A stretch of 47,787 nucleotides of DNA, from the NCBI GenBank assembly GCA_023667055.1, contig JAMPAV010000001.1:111674-159460 (forward strand), given 5' to 3'. A program made the translations under genes and the position numbers. Positions 8,318 through 16,833 of the stretch are shown piece by piece (position 1 is the first letter of the stretch; each line of letters begins with the position of its first letter). The notes under the pieces are model-generated. The model did no database searches, had not been told where the DNA came from, and saw nothing but the letters and a program-made list of their open reading frames with translations. The stretch is from Muribaculum sp. (lineage in GTDB: Bacteria; Bacteroidota; Bacteroidia; Bacteroidales; Muribaculaceae).

Positions 8318-9364
8318 TTAGTTTTTTGAAGACTTAGAAAAGAAGGAAATTTTGTCGAGCCAACGAATCTTTCGGTCGAGAATGAACACATCAAGGCAAA
8401 GGATTACGAGAGCCAACCAAGCGAATATGGAGAAAAGTTCATCGTGGACAGCATAAGAATTAGTCTGGAGAGCAGATTTCTTGACAGTGTCCATTTGTTT
8501 TTCCAACTCGTTTAGGGCATCAGGATTCGAGGCATTGACATAAATACCATTACCGGCCTCAGCAATTCTGGTGGCGAGATTTTCATCGAGAGCAGTAGCG
8601 ACAGGGGCACCTGTCTCCGGATTGATCATAGGGCCGGCCGGAGTTGGGATTTCCACAGGAGAGGGACTGCCAACACCAACCACATTAAGCTGAACATGAT
8701 TCTTTTTCGCTTGTTTTGCAGCTTGGATTGTACCCGTCTCATCCTCGAGGTCCTCAGCATCAGTGATTAGCACAATAGACTTACCTATATTGTCATCAGG
8801 AGTGAACGAGCTAACAGCCCGGTCGATTGCCGCAGCGATATTGGTGCCTTGATTTTCATATTGAGTAGGATCAATTGAATTCAGGAACATCTTAGCAGAC
8901 ACATAATCGCTTGTGACCGGAATAAGGGTATAGGCATCATTGGCATAAACGATTAGTCCTACCCTATCATTGTCGAGTCGATTAATAAGTTTTTCCAGCA
9001 CCAGTTTGGCAGCCCTCATTCTTGAGATTCCAGAATTTTCAGAAGTAGAAGAAGCGAGCATAGAATTAGAGACATCGACAGCAATGACGACCTCTATACC
9101 CTCCTTTTCAGACTTAGAGGCATGCACGCCACCCCAAGGGCGACACAAAGCAATAATGATAAAGAACAGAGCGCCAACTTCGAGCGCGAGTTTCAATGGA
9201 GGCTTATATTTAGAAACCTCAGGCATGAGATCCCTCAAAGAGGCAATATTACCAAACTTAGCCAGATTCTTCTTGCGAGCATACCGAGCAAGGACATAGA
9301 GCAATACCAAAAATGGCACTGCCAACAGAAGCAGGAGTAAAGTTGGATATGCAAAGGTAAACAT
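8318..9364 (-). CDS. batB: BatB: von Willebrand A domain membrane protein
   Basis: This is 348 residues. Two N-terminal transmembrane helices (5-26 and 58-75) lead into a VWA domain with the MIDAS motif DVSNS (97-101), the Thr region SDYVSAKMF, and LITDAEDLED. A third transmembrane helix is near the C-terminus (IFAWLALVILCLDVFIL). The VWA domain is predicted to face the periplasm and bind a divalent metal. The batA stop and the batB start overlap by one base, which indicates translational coupling. BatA and BatB are likely paralogues and partners. Confidence 0.93.
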   Translation of the reverse strand: MFTFAYPTLLLLLLAVPFLVLLYVLARYARKKNLAKFGNIASLRDLMPEVSKYKPPLKLALEVGALFFIIIALCRPWGGVHASKSEKEGIEVVIAVDVSNSMLASSTSENSGISRMRAAKLVLEKLINRLDNDRVGLIVYANDAYTLIPVTSDYVSAKMFLNSIDPTQYENQGTNIAAAIDRAVSSFTPDDNIGKSIVLITDAEDLEDETGTIQAAKQAKKNHVQLNVVGVGSPSPVEIPTPAGPMINPETGAPVATALDENLATRIAEAGNGIYVNASNPDALNELEKQMDTVKKSALQTNSYAVHDELFSIFAWLALVILCLDVFILDRKIRWLDKISFFSKSSKN

Positions 9365-10341
9365 TATGGTATTCTTCTAATAACAGTGTAACGTAACAAT
9401 AAAGACAAAGCGAGAGATGCGAAAGCGAGCCAGATCCAAGGCATAAATTCCTCTTGAGTGAGAGTGACGGAATTGACATCAATACTTGACTTTTCGAGAG
9501 AATCAATTTCCTCGAAAACGTGCTTAAGCATTCGTTCATCTTTGGCACGGAAATATTTGCCACCGGTCAACTTGGCAATATTTTTAAGGAGCGGCTCATC
9601 GATTTTAGTCTCGAGAGTGGTGGTGGAAAATCCATAGGGGTCAGCAATCTGCATCTTACCATTAGTGCCGACACCTATGGTATATACCTTAATGCCTTTC
9701 TGCTTTGCAATCTGAGCGGCAGTGACAGGAGGCACATCGCCGGCGTTGTTGCTACCATCAGTAAGGATGATAATGCTTTTCGATTTAGCCTTACCCTGCG
9801 AGATACGATTGATAGCACTTGAAAGGCCATCACCAATGGCAGTGCCATCATTAAGATCACCCATCTCAACGTTGGCAATTGCATTAACAAGGGCAGCACG
9901 GTCGTTGGTGAGAGGCATCAGAGAAAGGGATTCGCCTGCAAAGACCACGAGACCCATGTTGTCGTTGCTGCGCGAATTGACAAAAGCAGTGGCCACATCC
10001 TTGGCAGCCGCGAAGCGAGTAGGCTTGAAGTCAGTGGCAGTCATAGAACCGGAGATGTCCATGGCTAGCACTATATCAGTTCCAAGCACTCTGGAATTCT
10101 TAAGAGTGTCATGACTCTGAGGACGAGCGAGCGCCACTATAATGGCTGCAATGCAAATAAGACGAAGAATGAAACAAGCATGCACCACCCAAACCTTCCA
10201 AGAATTTCCGAACCTGACAAAAGGTTTGAGAGAAGAAACACCCAAAGATGGGTTTGCGTTGTGTTGCTTACCGATATACCAAACACTCAATGGTATCAGG
10301 ATCAGGAGCAACCATAGCAGTCCGGGATGCAGGAATTTCAT
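9364..10341 (-). CDS. batA: BatA: von Willebrand A domain membrane protein
   Basis: This is 325 residues with two N-terminal transmembrane helices (about 6-23 and 52-72), then a VWA domain with the intact MIDAS motif DISGS (95-99) and IILTDGSNNAGD, and a final C-terminal membrane helix. It overlaps the preceding gene by 4 bases (ATGA) and batB by 1. It belongs to the aerotolerance operon; MoxR-type ATPases encoded with such VWA proteins are thought to act as chaperones on them. Confidence 0.93.
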   Translation of the reverse strand: MKFLHPGLLWLLLILIPLSVWYIGKQHNANPSLGVSSLKPFVRFGNSWKVWVVHACFILRLICIAAIIVALARPQSHDTLKNSRVLGTDIVLAMDISGSMTATDFKPTRFAAAKDVATAFVNSRSNDNMGLVVFAGESLSLMPLTNDRAALVNAIANVEMGDLNDGTAIGDGLSSAINRISQGKAKSKSIIILTDGSNNAGDVPPVTAAQIAKQKGIKVYTIGVGTNGKMQIADPYGFSTTTLETKIDEPLLKNIAKLTGGKYFRAKDERMLKHVFEEIDSLEKSSIDVNSVTLTQEEFMPWIWLAFASLALSLLLRYTVIRRIP

Positions 10342-11372
10342 TTCGCACCTCCTTTCTTGGAGTTATTAGTTTTTAGTTGTGAGTCTTTAGTTTTTAGTTG
10401 CTGGTCGGGGTCGGGGACTTCGGCGGGGATAGTCTCTTTGACAAAGTTGACCGCATTATCAAAAGCCTCGACATTATCAGCCGGAAGAGGACGCACCTTT
10501 GCAAACTTGACGAAATCAGCAATGTCGAGAATCTTACGGACATAACCACGTTTATCCTTGACATCAGACTGGTCAGCGAGAGTGCGCATAATCTGACGAG
10601 AAGTCATTTCCATAGCATTGATGCCAAAGCGGCGGAAAAGATAATCACGAAGGATATCAGTAAGTTCGGTGAAATATTCCTTCTCCATACCATTTTCCCA
10701 AAGATTCTTTTCCTTTAGGCGATCAAGCCTGCCGAGCGCAATTTCCCAAGGCTTAGGCAACGGTTTTTCAGGCAGGGATATAAACTTGCCTGTCTTGCGA
10801 TATTTGCGACCGAAGTAAACCGCAGCCAGAACGGCAGCAAACAGCAACAACCAGAGCCACCAGAGTTCGTAAAGCCAATCGGGAACCCAATCCCAGAAAG
10901 ACCTGTCGGAAGGAGGGACAATATCCTTATAGTCAGCAATAGCATCATTCTCCCCGACATTAACGGGAATCACCTGAAGCTGCACGGCATTGGATGCCAC
11001 AGAGTCAACTGCAGTGAGATAAATGAAAGGCGGCAAAGTGTAAAGACCAGAGTCGAAAACCTGAACCGGCATAACCAGACGCTCAGTGATTCTCTTGCCA
11101 TCGCGTTTAAGAGTATCGATACGAGGAGCCCCGATTTCAACAGTGTCGTTAAGCAGAGTAACATAACCACCGGGACCCAACTTATTCAAGAGAGGGAAAA
11201 CACCCTGCATATCAGCATCACGATCCACAATAAGGCGCAGGGTGTCGATTCTACCCATCATGATTGAAGCAGAGTCGAGAGAAGCGGTCACCTTGACCTC
11301 AGCCGCAGACTGAAAAACGCAAGCGACTGAAACGATAGTCAATATCAGATATTTACGTATCAAATCAAACAT
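10338..11372 (-). CDS. Bat-operon membrane protein of unknown function
   Basis: The ATG at 11372 is preferred (MFDLIRKY); a TTG seven codons upstream overlaps the DUF58 stop. A signal peptide (ending SAAEV) comes first, then a periplasmic beta-rich domain, one transmembrane helix (LWWLWLLLFAAVLAAVYF), and a cytoplasmic domain with helical repeats (FTELTDILRDYLFRRFG). Such a gene regularly sits between the DUF58 gene and batA in Bacteroidales. It resembles the BatD/DUF4381 type of envelope protein. The last 15 residues (QLKTKDSQLKTNNSKK) are a coding tandem repeat of an intergenic type and look like a captured extension. Confidence 0.8.
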   Translation of the reverse strand: MFDLIRKYLILTIVSVACVFQSAAEVKVTASLDSASIMMGRIDTLRLIVDRDADMQGVFPLLNKLGPGGYVTLLNDTVEIGAPRIDTLKRDGKRITERLVMPVQVFDSGLYTLPPFIYLTAVDSVASNAVQLQVIPVNVGENDAIADYKDIVPPSDRSFWDWVPDWLYELWWLWLLLFAAVLAAVYFGRKYRKTGKFISLPEKPLPKPWEIALGRLDRLKEKNLWENGMEKEYFTELTDILRDYLFRRFGINAMEMTSRQIMRTLADQSDVKDKRGYVRKILDIADFVKFAKVRPLPADNVEAFDNAVNFVKETIPAEVPDPDQQLKTKDSQLKTNNSKKGGAK

Positions 11373-11389
11373 ACAGACATCAAAATTAA

Positions 11390-12268
11390 TCAACCGCGAC
11401 GGCGGAAAAGAGTAATTAAAGCCTTTACATAGTCTTCATCGGTAGAAACAGAGACAGAGTCAACGCCACAGCGATTAGTGGTGGAAGAGAAGTTCTGCTG
11501 ACGTTCATACCATGCTTTGTCGAAAGCCTGACGCACCTTTTTAGAGGAAGTATCAAGCCATATATCCCGGTCGGACTCAAGATCGCGGAGTCTGACAAGA
11601 CCCACATCCGGCATTTTGGCATCGCGGCGGTCATATACTTGAATAGCAGCCACATCGTGCTTGTGGTTGGCGATTGAAAGCGACTTATAGTAATCATGGT
11701 CGTCGATAAAATCGCTGAGGAGAAATGCAGAGCAACGTTTTTTGAGAGCGTTGGTCATAAACACAAGAGGGGCATTCAGGTCAGTGGCACGATGTTCGGG
11801 ATGAAAATCTATGATTTCTCTAATAATGAAAAGGATGTGCTTTCTACCTTTCTGTGGGGGTATGAATTTTTCCACCTTGTCGCTAAAGAAAATCACACCA
11901 ACCTTATCATTGTTTTGGATTGAGGAGAAAGCCAGAGTAGCGGCAATTTCAGCAATAAACTCTCTCTTAACCTGACCAACAGCTCCGAAGTCACGGCTAC
12001 CGCTGACATCTACGAGCAGCATGACAGTCAGTTCACGCTCCTCCTCATACACCTTTACGTAAGGTTTATTGTAACGGGCAGTGACATTCCAGTCGATATC
12101 GCGCACGTCATCGCCCGGCTGATATTCCCTGACCTCAGAGAACATCATGCCACGGCCCTTAAAAGCAGTGTGATACTCACCGGCAAAAATATTGTTGGAG
12201 AGTCCGCGAGATTTTATCTCTATTTTACGGACTTTTTTAAGGAGTTCTTTTGCGTCCACTATTAACAA
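11390..12268 (-). CDS. DUF58 domain protein of the Bat operon
   Basis: This is 292 residues. It shows the DUF58 signature: KSRGLSNNIFAGEYHTAFKG, then FSEVREYQPGDDVRDIDWNVT, then a VWA-like fold with LLVDVSGSRDFG. It has no signal peptide or membrane helix, so it is probably cytosolic. It is the usual partner of the MoxR ATPase. The start is a TTG adjoining the 7-bp repeat array; GTG (VDAKELL) three codons later is the alternative. It is separated from moxR by 263 bases of repeats, although the two genes are normally nearly contiguous. Confidence 0.92.
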   Translation of the reverse strand: MLIVDAKELLKKVRKIEIKSRGLSNNIFAGEYHTAFKGRGMMFSEVREYQPGDDVRDIDWNVTARYNKPYVKVYEEERELTVMLLVDVSGSRDFGAVGQVKREFIAEIAATLAFSSIQNNDKVGVIFFSDKVEKFIPPQKGRKHILFIIREIIDFHPEHRATDLNAPLVFMTNALKKRCSAFLLSDFIDDHDYYKSLSIANHKHDVAAIQVYDRRDAKMPDVGLVRLRDLESDRDIWLDTSSKKVRQAFDKAWYERQQNFSSTTNRCGVDSVSVSTDEDYVKALITLFRRRG

Positions 12269-12531
12269 GAGTTAAGAGTTAAGAGTTAAGAGTTAAGGGT
12301 AATGTCGCTAAATTAGCATTGCATTAAGGGGCTTGAAGCCCCTTACACAGGAGGAAAACCGATGATTTCGGTGATTAATTTAGTGACATTAGAGTTAAGA
12401 GTTAAGAGTTAAGGGTTAAGGGTTAAGGGCAATGTCGCTAAATTAGCGCTGTCTTTAGGGGCGTGAAGCCCCTTACACAGGAGGAAAACCGATGATTTCG
12501 GTGATTAATTTAGTGACATAAGAGTTAAGGA
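12269..12531. repeat. Two family-B MITE-like repeats in heptamer arrays between moxR and DUF58
   Basis: Copies at 12301-12390 and 12431-12520 each start AATGTCGCTAAATTA and end with its inverted form TAATTTAGTGACAT. Inside, each has a GGGGC(T/G)TGAAGCCCC palindrome and a second palindrome, CCGATGATTTCGG. The flanks and the space between the copies are GAGTTAA/GGGTTAA heptamers. There is no gene. The palindromes would form hairpins in the moxR-bat transcript. Confidence 0.85.
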
Positions 12532-13527
12532 TCAGGGGACCTGGACTTTGTCGAGGATTCCGGAAATTATCTCATCTGCAGAGATATTGTTGGCCTCGGC
12601 CTCATAGGTGAGACCAATACGATGACGCATTACATCATGGCAAACGGCGCGGACGTCTTCCGGAATCACATATCCCCTACCCTGAAGGAATGCGTATGCA
12701 CGGGAAGCAAGTGCCAGCGAGATGGAAGCACGAGGCGAGGCACCATAAGCAATAATACCTTCAAGGTCCTTCAATCCATAGGATTCAGGATTACGAGTGG
12801 CGAAAACTATATCTACAATGTAATTTTCAATCTTCTCATCAATATAAATTTTCTCAACAAGTTTCTGAATTTCCAAAACATCCTGAGTGGAGACGACAGC
12901 GTGCACAGCCTGAAGAGCGCCGGAGATATTCTGACGGATAATGGCTTTTTCCTCTTGCTTGGATGGATAACCGATAACCACTTTGAGAAGGAAACGGTCG
13001 GTCTGCGCTTCGGGAAGTGGATATGTGCCTTCCTGCTCTATGGGGTTTTGAGTAGCCATTACAAGGAAAGGCCGTTCAAGAGGGAAAGTATGGTCACCAA
13101 TAGTCACCTGGCGTTCCTGCATAGCCTCGAGGAGCGCACTCTGCACCTTTGCCGGAGCACGGTTTATTTCGTCGGCGAGTACAAAATTGGCGAAAATAGG
13201 ACCTTTCTTAACTTCAAAAGTCTCCTTCTTCATACTATAGATGAGAGTACCAATGACATCAGCCGGCAACAAGTCGGGAGTGAACTGAATTCTTGAGTAC
13301 TTAGCATCCACAATAGTGGCAAGAGTCTTAATGGCAAGAGTCTTAGCGAGACCGGGGACACCTTCGAGAAGCACATGTCCATTGCATAATAGAGCAATAA
13401 GCAGGGAGTCAACAAGATGCTTTTGGCCGACGATTCGCTGGTCCATGCCATTGCGGATCATACTGAGGAAATTGCTTTTAGAAGCAATGAGATCGTTGAT
13501 TTCACGAATATTAACTGTCTGTTCCAT
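12532..13527 (-). CDS. moxR: MoxR family AAA+ ATPase
   Basis: This is 331 residues. Walker A is GVPGLAKT (56-63), Walker B/sensor regions are VLADEINRAPAKVQSALLEA and ATQNPIEQEGTYPLPEAQ, and the lid domain is at the C-terminus. These AAA+ proteins act as chaperones for VWA and DUF58 proteins encoded beside them. It heads the Bat operon. A promoter-like TAATTTTG lies about 80 bases upstream (13606-13613). The stop codon directly abuts the downstream heptamer array. Confidence 0.95.
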   Translation of the reverse strand: MEQTVNIREINDLIASKSNFLSMIRNGMDQRIVGQKHLVDSLLIALLCNGHVLLEGVPGLAKTLAIKTLATIVDAKYSRIQFTPDLLPADVIGTLIYSMKKETFEVKKGPIFANFVLADEINRAPAKVQSALLEAMQERQVTIGDHTFPLERPFLVMATQNPIEQEGTYPLPEAQTDRFLLKVVIGYPSKQEEKAIIRQNISGALQAVHAVVSTQDVLEIQKLVEKIYIDEKIENYIVDIVFATRNPESYGLKDLEGIIAYGASPRASISLALASRAYAFLQGRGYVIPEDVRAVCHDVMRHRIGLTYEAEANNISADEIISGILDKVQVP

Positions 13528-13605
13528 AAGGGTATCAGTTGATAATCAATAGAATTGTTAGTAAAAGCATCCGCAAGAAGCAAGATGCATATATAGAAAT
13601 AATTG

Positions 13606-13613
13606 CAAAATTA
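13606..13613 (-). promoter_or_regulatory. Candidate -7 box for the moxR-bat operon
   Basis: TAATTTTG on the minus strand fits the Bacteroidetes -7 consensus TAnnTTTG. A TTG lies about 18 bases upstream, slightly short of the usual 19-20. It is the only good match in the moxR upstream region. Confidence 0.5.
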
Positions 13614-13683
13614 ACATTTTAGTTTTGCAAGCAAGCAATTTATAGTGTTAAATAATATAAATTGAAGTTGCGATGAGTTAAAT

Positions 13684-13717
13684 GGGGGAGGAAAGATCTA
13701 AGACTTTTCCTCCCCCC
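13684..13717. terminator. GC-rich hairpin between thiL and moxR
   Basis: GGGGGAGGAAA pairs with TTTTCCTCCCCC around a 10-base loop. It sits just past the thiL stop. A long T-run is missing on the minus strand, so it may be a weak terminator or an RNA-stabilising hairpin. Confidence 0.55.
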
Positions 13718-13727
13718 TATAAAGATT

Positions 13728-14753
13728 TCAATGCGAGAAAGCGTTCCATCCCTGAGCTTTCAGTGGGAATTCCTGATCATCACGAGTAACCATGGCGCAA
13801 CCGAGTTCCGGCTTGGTGACGTAGCCAATCATTTTTACACCTTTAATATTTTCTATTTTATCGTGATCAGTGATAGGGACAGTGAACAAGAGTTCATAAT
13901 CCTCCCCACCATTCATAGCAGCAGTGATCAGATTCATGTTCAACTCTTCAGCCATGACCGCAGTCTGGTAGTCGATAGGAATCTTATCTTCATAAACCCT
14001 ACATCCGACGTTGGAATTTTTACATATATGCAGAAGTTCAGAGGAAAGGCCGTCGCTGACATCCATCATGGAAGTGGGCTGAATACCCTCCTCGCGCAGG
14101 GCCTGAATAATATCGCGTCGAGCCTCAGGTTTCAACTGGCGTTCGAGAATGTATTCCTTACCGGCAAAATCAGGTTGGAAATCAGAGCCGGCACCGGCAC
14201 TGACCCTGTTTTCCCGTTCGAGCAACTGAAGCCCCATATAGGCGGCCCCAAGATCGCCCGAGACGCATATAATGTCGGTGGGTTTAGCGCCATCCCTTCT
14301 TATTTCCTTACCCTTTTCGCATTCGCCAAGACAAGTGATACTAATTACAAGACCTGTCACAGAAGCAGAGGTATCCCCACCCACAAGATCCACACCATAC
14401 ATTTCGCAAGCAGTGCGAATTCCCTCATAAAGAGTTTCGATATGTTCGAGAGTGAAACGGCTTGAGATGCCAAGCGAGACAGTGATTTGCTTAGGAGTAC
14501 CGCCCATAGCATAAACATCACTGAAATTCACAATAGCAGATTTATAACCGAGGTGCTTTAGAGGGACATACCTCAGATCAAAGTGTATTCCTTCAAGCAG
14601 GAGATCTGTAGTGACAAGCACATCCTTATCGCCATAGTTCATAATGGCGGCATCATCACCAACACCGAGTTTTGAAGAATCATTTCTGAGAGGGAAATCT
14701 TTAGTGAGCCTATCAATAAGGCCAAACTCGCCAAGGTCGGATATTTCAGACAT
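13728..14753 (-). CDS. thiL: Thiamine-monophosphate kinase
   Basis: This is 341 residues. ThiL phosphorylates thiamine monophosphate to the active cofactor thiamine diphosphate with ATP. The PurM-like fold is shown by GVGDDAAIM near the N-terminus, TTDLLLEGIHFD, VNFSDVYAMGG, VGGDTSAS and MMDVSDGLSSELLHI. It lies 3 bases behind the purine nucleoside phosphorylase gene, so the two are co-transcribed. The start MSEISDLGEF is the usual one. Confidence 0.95.
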   Translation of the reverse strand: MSEISDLGEFGLIDRLTKDFPLRNDSSKLGVGDDAAIMNYGDKDVLVTTDLLLEGIHFDLRYVPLKHLGYKSAIVNFSDVYAMGGTPKQITVSLGISSRFTLEHIETLYEGIRTACEMYGVDLVGGDTSASVTGLVISITCLGECEKGKEIRRDGAKPTDIICVSGDLGAAYMGLQLLERENRVSAGAGSDFQPDFAGKEYILERQLKPEARRDIIQALREEGIQPTSMMDVSDGLSSELLHICKNSNVGCRVYEDKIPIDYQTAVMAEELNMNLITAAMNGGEDYELLFTVPITDHDKIENIKGVKMIGYVTKPELGCAMVTRDDQEFPLKAQGWNAFSH

Positions 14754-14756
14754 GAA

Positions 14757-15581
14757 TTATAACTTTTTAAGCATTTCAGTGATAAGAGTAACCATAACCG
14801 GAGATGCTTTCTCAGCGGCTTGCTGCACTTCCTCATGAGTTGGGACATAGTCAATGTCCTTGCCACCGAGGTCAGTGATTACAGACACTCCAAACACATC
14901 AATTCCGGCATGGTTGGCAACAATGACCTCAGGGACTGTTGACATTCCGACAGCGTCACCTCCGATGATGCGGAAATATTCGTATTCAGCAGGGGTTTCA
15001 AATGTCGGGCCGGTGGTGCCAACATACACACCATGCATCAGACGAAGTCCACACTCGGCAGCAATATCATCAGCGCATTTGACCAACGACTTTTTATAAG
15101 CCTCAGTCATAGCCGGGAAGCGAGTGCCCAATTCGTCATAATTTTTTCCCCGGAGGGGATTTTCCGGGAAGAGGTTGATATGGTCAGTAATAACCATTAC
15201 ATCACCAACACGGAATTCCTTGTTCATACCGCCCGCAGCATTGCTTACGAAAAGCGTCTTCACACCAAGGTCGCGCATGACACGTACGGGGAATGTGACT
15301 TGCTTCATGCCATAACCCTCATAGTAGTGGAAACGGCCCTTCATTGCCATTATATATTTACCGCCAAGGGAGCCGAAAATCAGTTTGCCGGCATGCCCGG
15401 CCACAGTAGATACAGGGAAATTAGGGATATCGTGATAGTCAATCTCACACTTTACATCCATGTGGTCGGCAAGATTACCAAGGCCGGATCCGAGGATAAC
15501 AGCGATTTCAGGAGTATTGCCAACTTTGGCTTTGATGAAGGATGATGTCTCCTTAATCATTTCTAACATAGTTTTTTCCAT
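14757..15581 (-). CDS. punA: Purine nucleoside phosphorylase (trimeric type)
   Basis: This is 274 residues. The enzyme splits purine nucleosides with phosphate into base and ribose-1-phosphate. Signatures are VILGSGLGNLAD (phosphate loop), AGKLIFG, MKGRFHYYEGY, VSNAAGGM, GPTFETPAEYEYFR and GMSTVPEVIVANHAG. The length fits the trimeric class that prefers guanosine and inosine. It precedes thiL, in the order sppA-lpxK-punA-thiL that is familiar from Bacteroides. An ATG four codons in (MIKETSS) is an alternative start. Confidence 0.93.
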   Translation of the reverse strand: MEKTMLEMIKETSSFIKAKVGNTPEIAVILGSGLGNLADHMDVKCEIDYHDIPNFPVSTVAGHAGKLIFGSLGGKYIMAMKGRFHYYEGYGMKQVTFPVRVMRDLGVKTLFVSNAAGGMNKEFRVGDVMVITDHINLFPENPLRGKNYDELGTRFPAMTEAYKKSLVKCADDIAAECGLRLMHGVYVGTTGPTFETPAEYEYFRIIGGDAVGMSTVPEVIVANHAGIDVFGVSVITDLGGKDIDYVPTHEEVQQAAEKASPVMVTLITEMLKKL

Positions 15582-15676
15582 CGTAGTCTTAAGGCTTTGT
15601 TGTATAAAATTAAAACAAATGAGGAGACGAAATGTTTTTTAAACCAATCTAATAAAAGTTTTATGGCGTAGGGGTC

Positions 15677-16759
15677 TTATTTTTCAATGGCGTGAAGCAA
15701 GTCGGGGACAAAGTCATATCCGAAATTAGACTCAAGCATTCTCACGCCTATAGGAATATAGAAAATAAATGGTTTGAGATCTTGCGGGAAATAAGGATTA
15801 TGAGCAATTCTGACTGCATCTTTCTCAGTGGTGATTATAAGCTTTCTGTTGCCCTTTGAAGAAGCGAACTTAGACTCAATTTCGCCAAGATCTCCTTTCT
15901 TGAAATCGTGATGATCCGGATAATGCAGGACTCTCTTTTTAAACGGATACTTACGAAAATGATTGACAAAGGGACGAGGGTTGGCAATCCCGGTGAGCAA
16001 AAGAACAGAATCCTTATCAGAAAGCTGATCGATCAGAATCCTGTCGGAGCATTCATCAGGAAAGACAGGAATCAGACCACCATAATCATAAGTGGAGAAA
16101 TAAAGTTTCTGATAAGGCATCAAATTGAGATGTTTAGACACAATTCTCATGTCGAGAGCAGAAATATCAGCCGGACACTTTGTGGTGATAACCATATCAG
16201 CCCTATCAATAGCATGAGCACTCTCCCTGAGACGACCGAGCGGAAGCAGATTGTCGCCATACACAGGGTGAGAGTAATCCATAAGCATAATGTTGAGTTT
16301 AGGCTTGATGTAGCGATGCTGAAAAGAATCGTCAAGTACAATCAAATCGAGTTTAGGGAATTCCTTTACAAGCATTTGCACCCCTTTGACGCGGCTTTCA
16401 CAGACAGCGACCTTTACCCTTCCTCCAAATTTTTCATAAATCTGCAAAGGTTCGTCGCCTATGCTATCAGGAGTACTTTTAGAAGAAGCTATAATAAAAC
16501 CTTTAGTCTTCCGCTTATAACCACGACTCAAGACAGCAATATTCTTTTGGTAGCGAAGGCATTCGAGTATATACTCAACATGTGGAGTTTTACCGGTGCC
16601 TCCAATAGTGATATTGCCGACCCCCACAACCGGAATCTCAAAAGCAGTTTCCCTGAAAAGACCCCAGTCGAAAAATTTATTACGCAGCCCTACTCCCATG
16701 CCATAAAGCCAAGACATGGGAGTGAGCAGATACTTCAGAGTTTTTTCTATATTGGACAC
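15677..16759 (-). CDS. lpxK: Tetraacyldisaccharide 4'-kinase
   Basis: LpxK phosphorylates the 4' position of the lipid A precursor at the inner membrane. The N-terminal amphipathic/membrane segment (LTPMSWLYGMGVGLRN) is followed by the P-loop GNITIGGTGKTPH and LIVLDDSFQHR. The start is uncertain. The frame stays open to a TTG at 16837 overlapping the sppA stop, but that stretch includes a TTTTGAA tandem repeat (16771-16799). The GTG at 16759 (or 16762) gives a protein that begins like other LpxKs. It is about 360 residues and lies downstream of sppA. Confidence 0.9.
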   Translation of the reverse strand: MSNIEKTLKYLLTPMSWLYGMGVGLRNKFFDWGLFRETAFEIPVVGVGNITIGGTGKTPHVEYILECLRYQKNIAVLSRGYKRKTKGFIIASSKSTPDSIGDEPLQIYEKFGGRVKVAVCESRVKGVQMLVKEFPKLDLIVLDDSFQHRYIKPKLNIMLMDYSHPVYGDNLLPLGRLRESAHAIDRADMVITTKCPADISALDMRIVSKHLNLMPYQKLYFSTYDYGGLIPVFPDECSDRILIDQLSDKDSVLLLTGIANPRPFVNHFRKYPFKKRVLHYPDHHDFKKGDLGEIESKFASSKGNRKLIITTEKDAVRIAHNPYFPQDLKPFIFYIPIGVRMLESNFGYDFVPDLLHAIEK

Positions 16760-16770
16760 CACCGGAAGAA

Positions 16771-16799
16771 TTTTGAATTTTGAATTTTGAATTTTGAAT
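16771..16799. repeat. TTTTGAA heptamer array between sppA and lpxK
   Basis: Four head-to-tail copies of a TTTTGAA-type 7-bp unit. It lies between the sppA stop and the most likely lpxK start. The array is open in the lpxK frame, so slippage could join a longer N-terminus to LpxK. Confidence 0.7.
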
Positions 16800-16833
16800 C
16801 GCAGATGCTTTAAAAGCAAGAAGGAATACGAAA

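Noticed and set aside
12262..12430. CRISPR-like direct repeats
   Set aside because: The 7-bp units are contiguous with no spacers and no cas genes; they are simple arrays plus a MITE-like unit.
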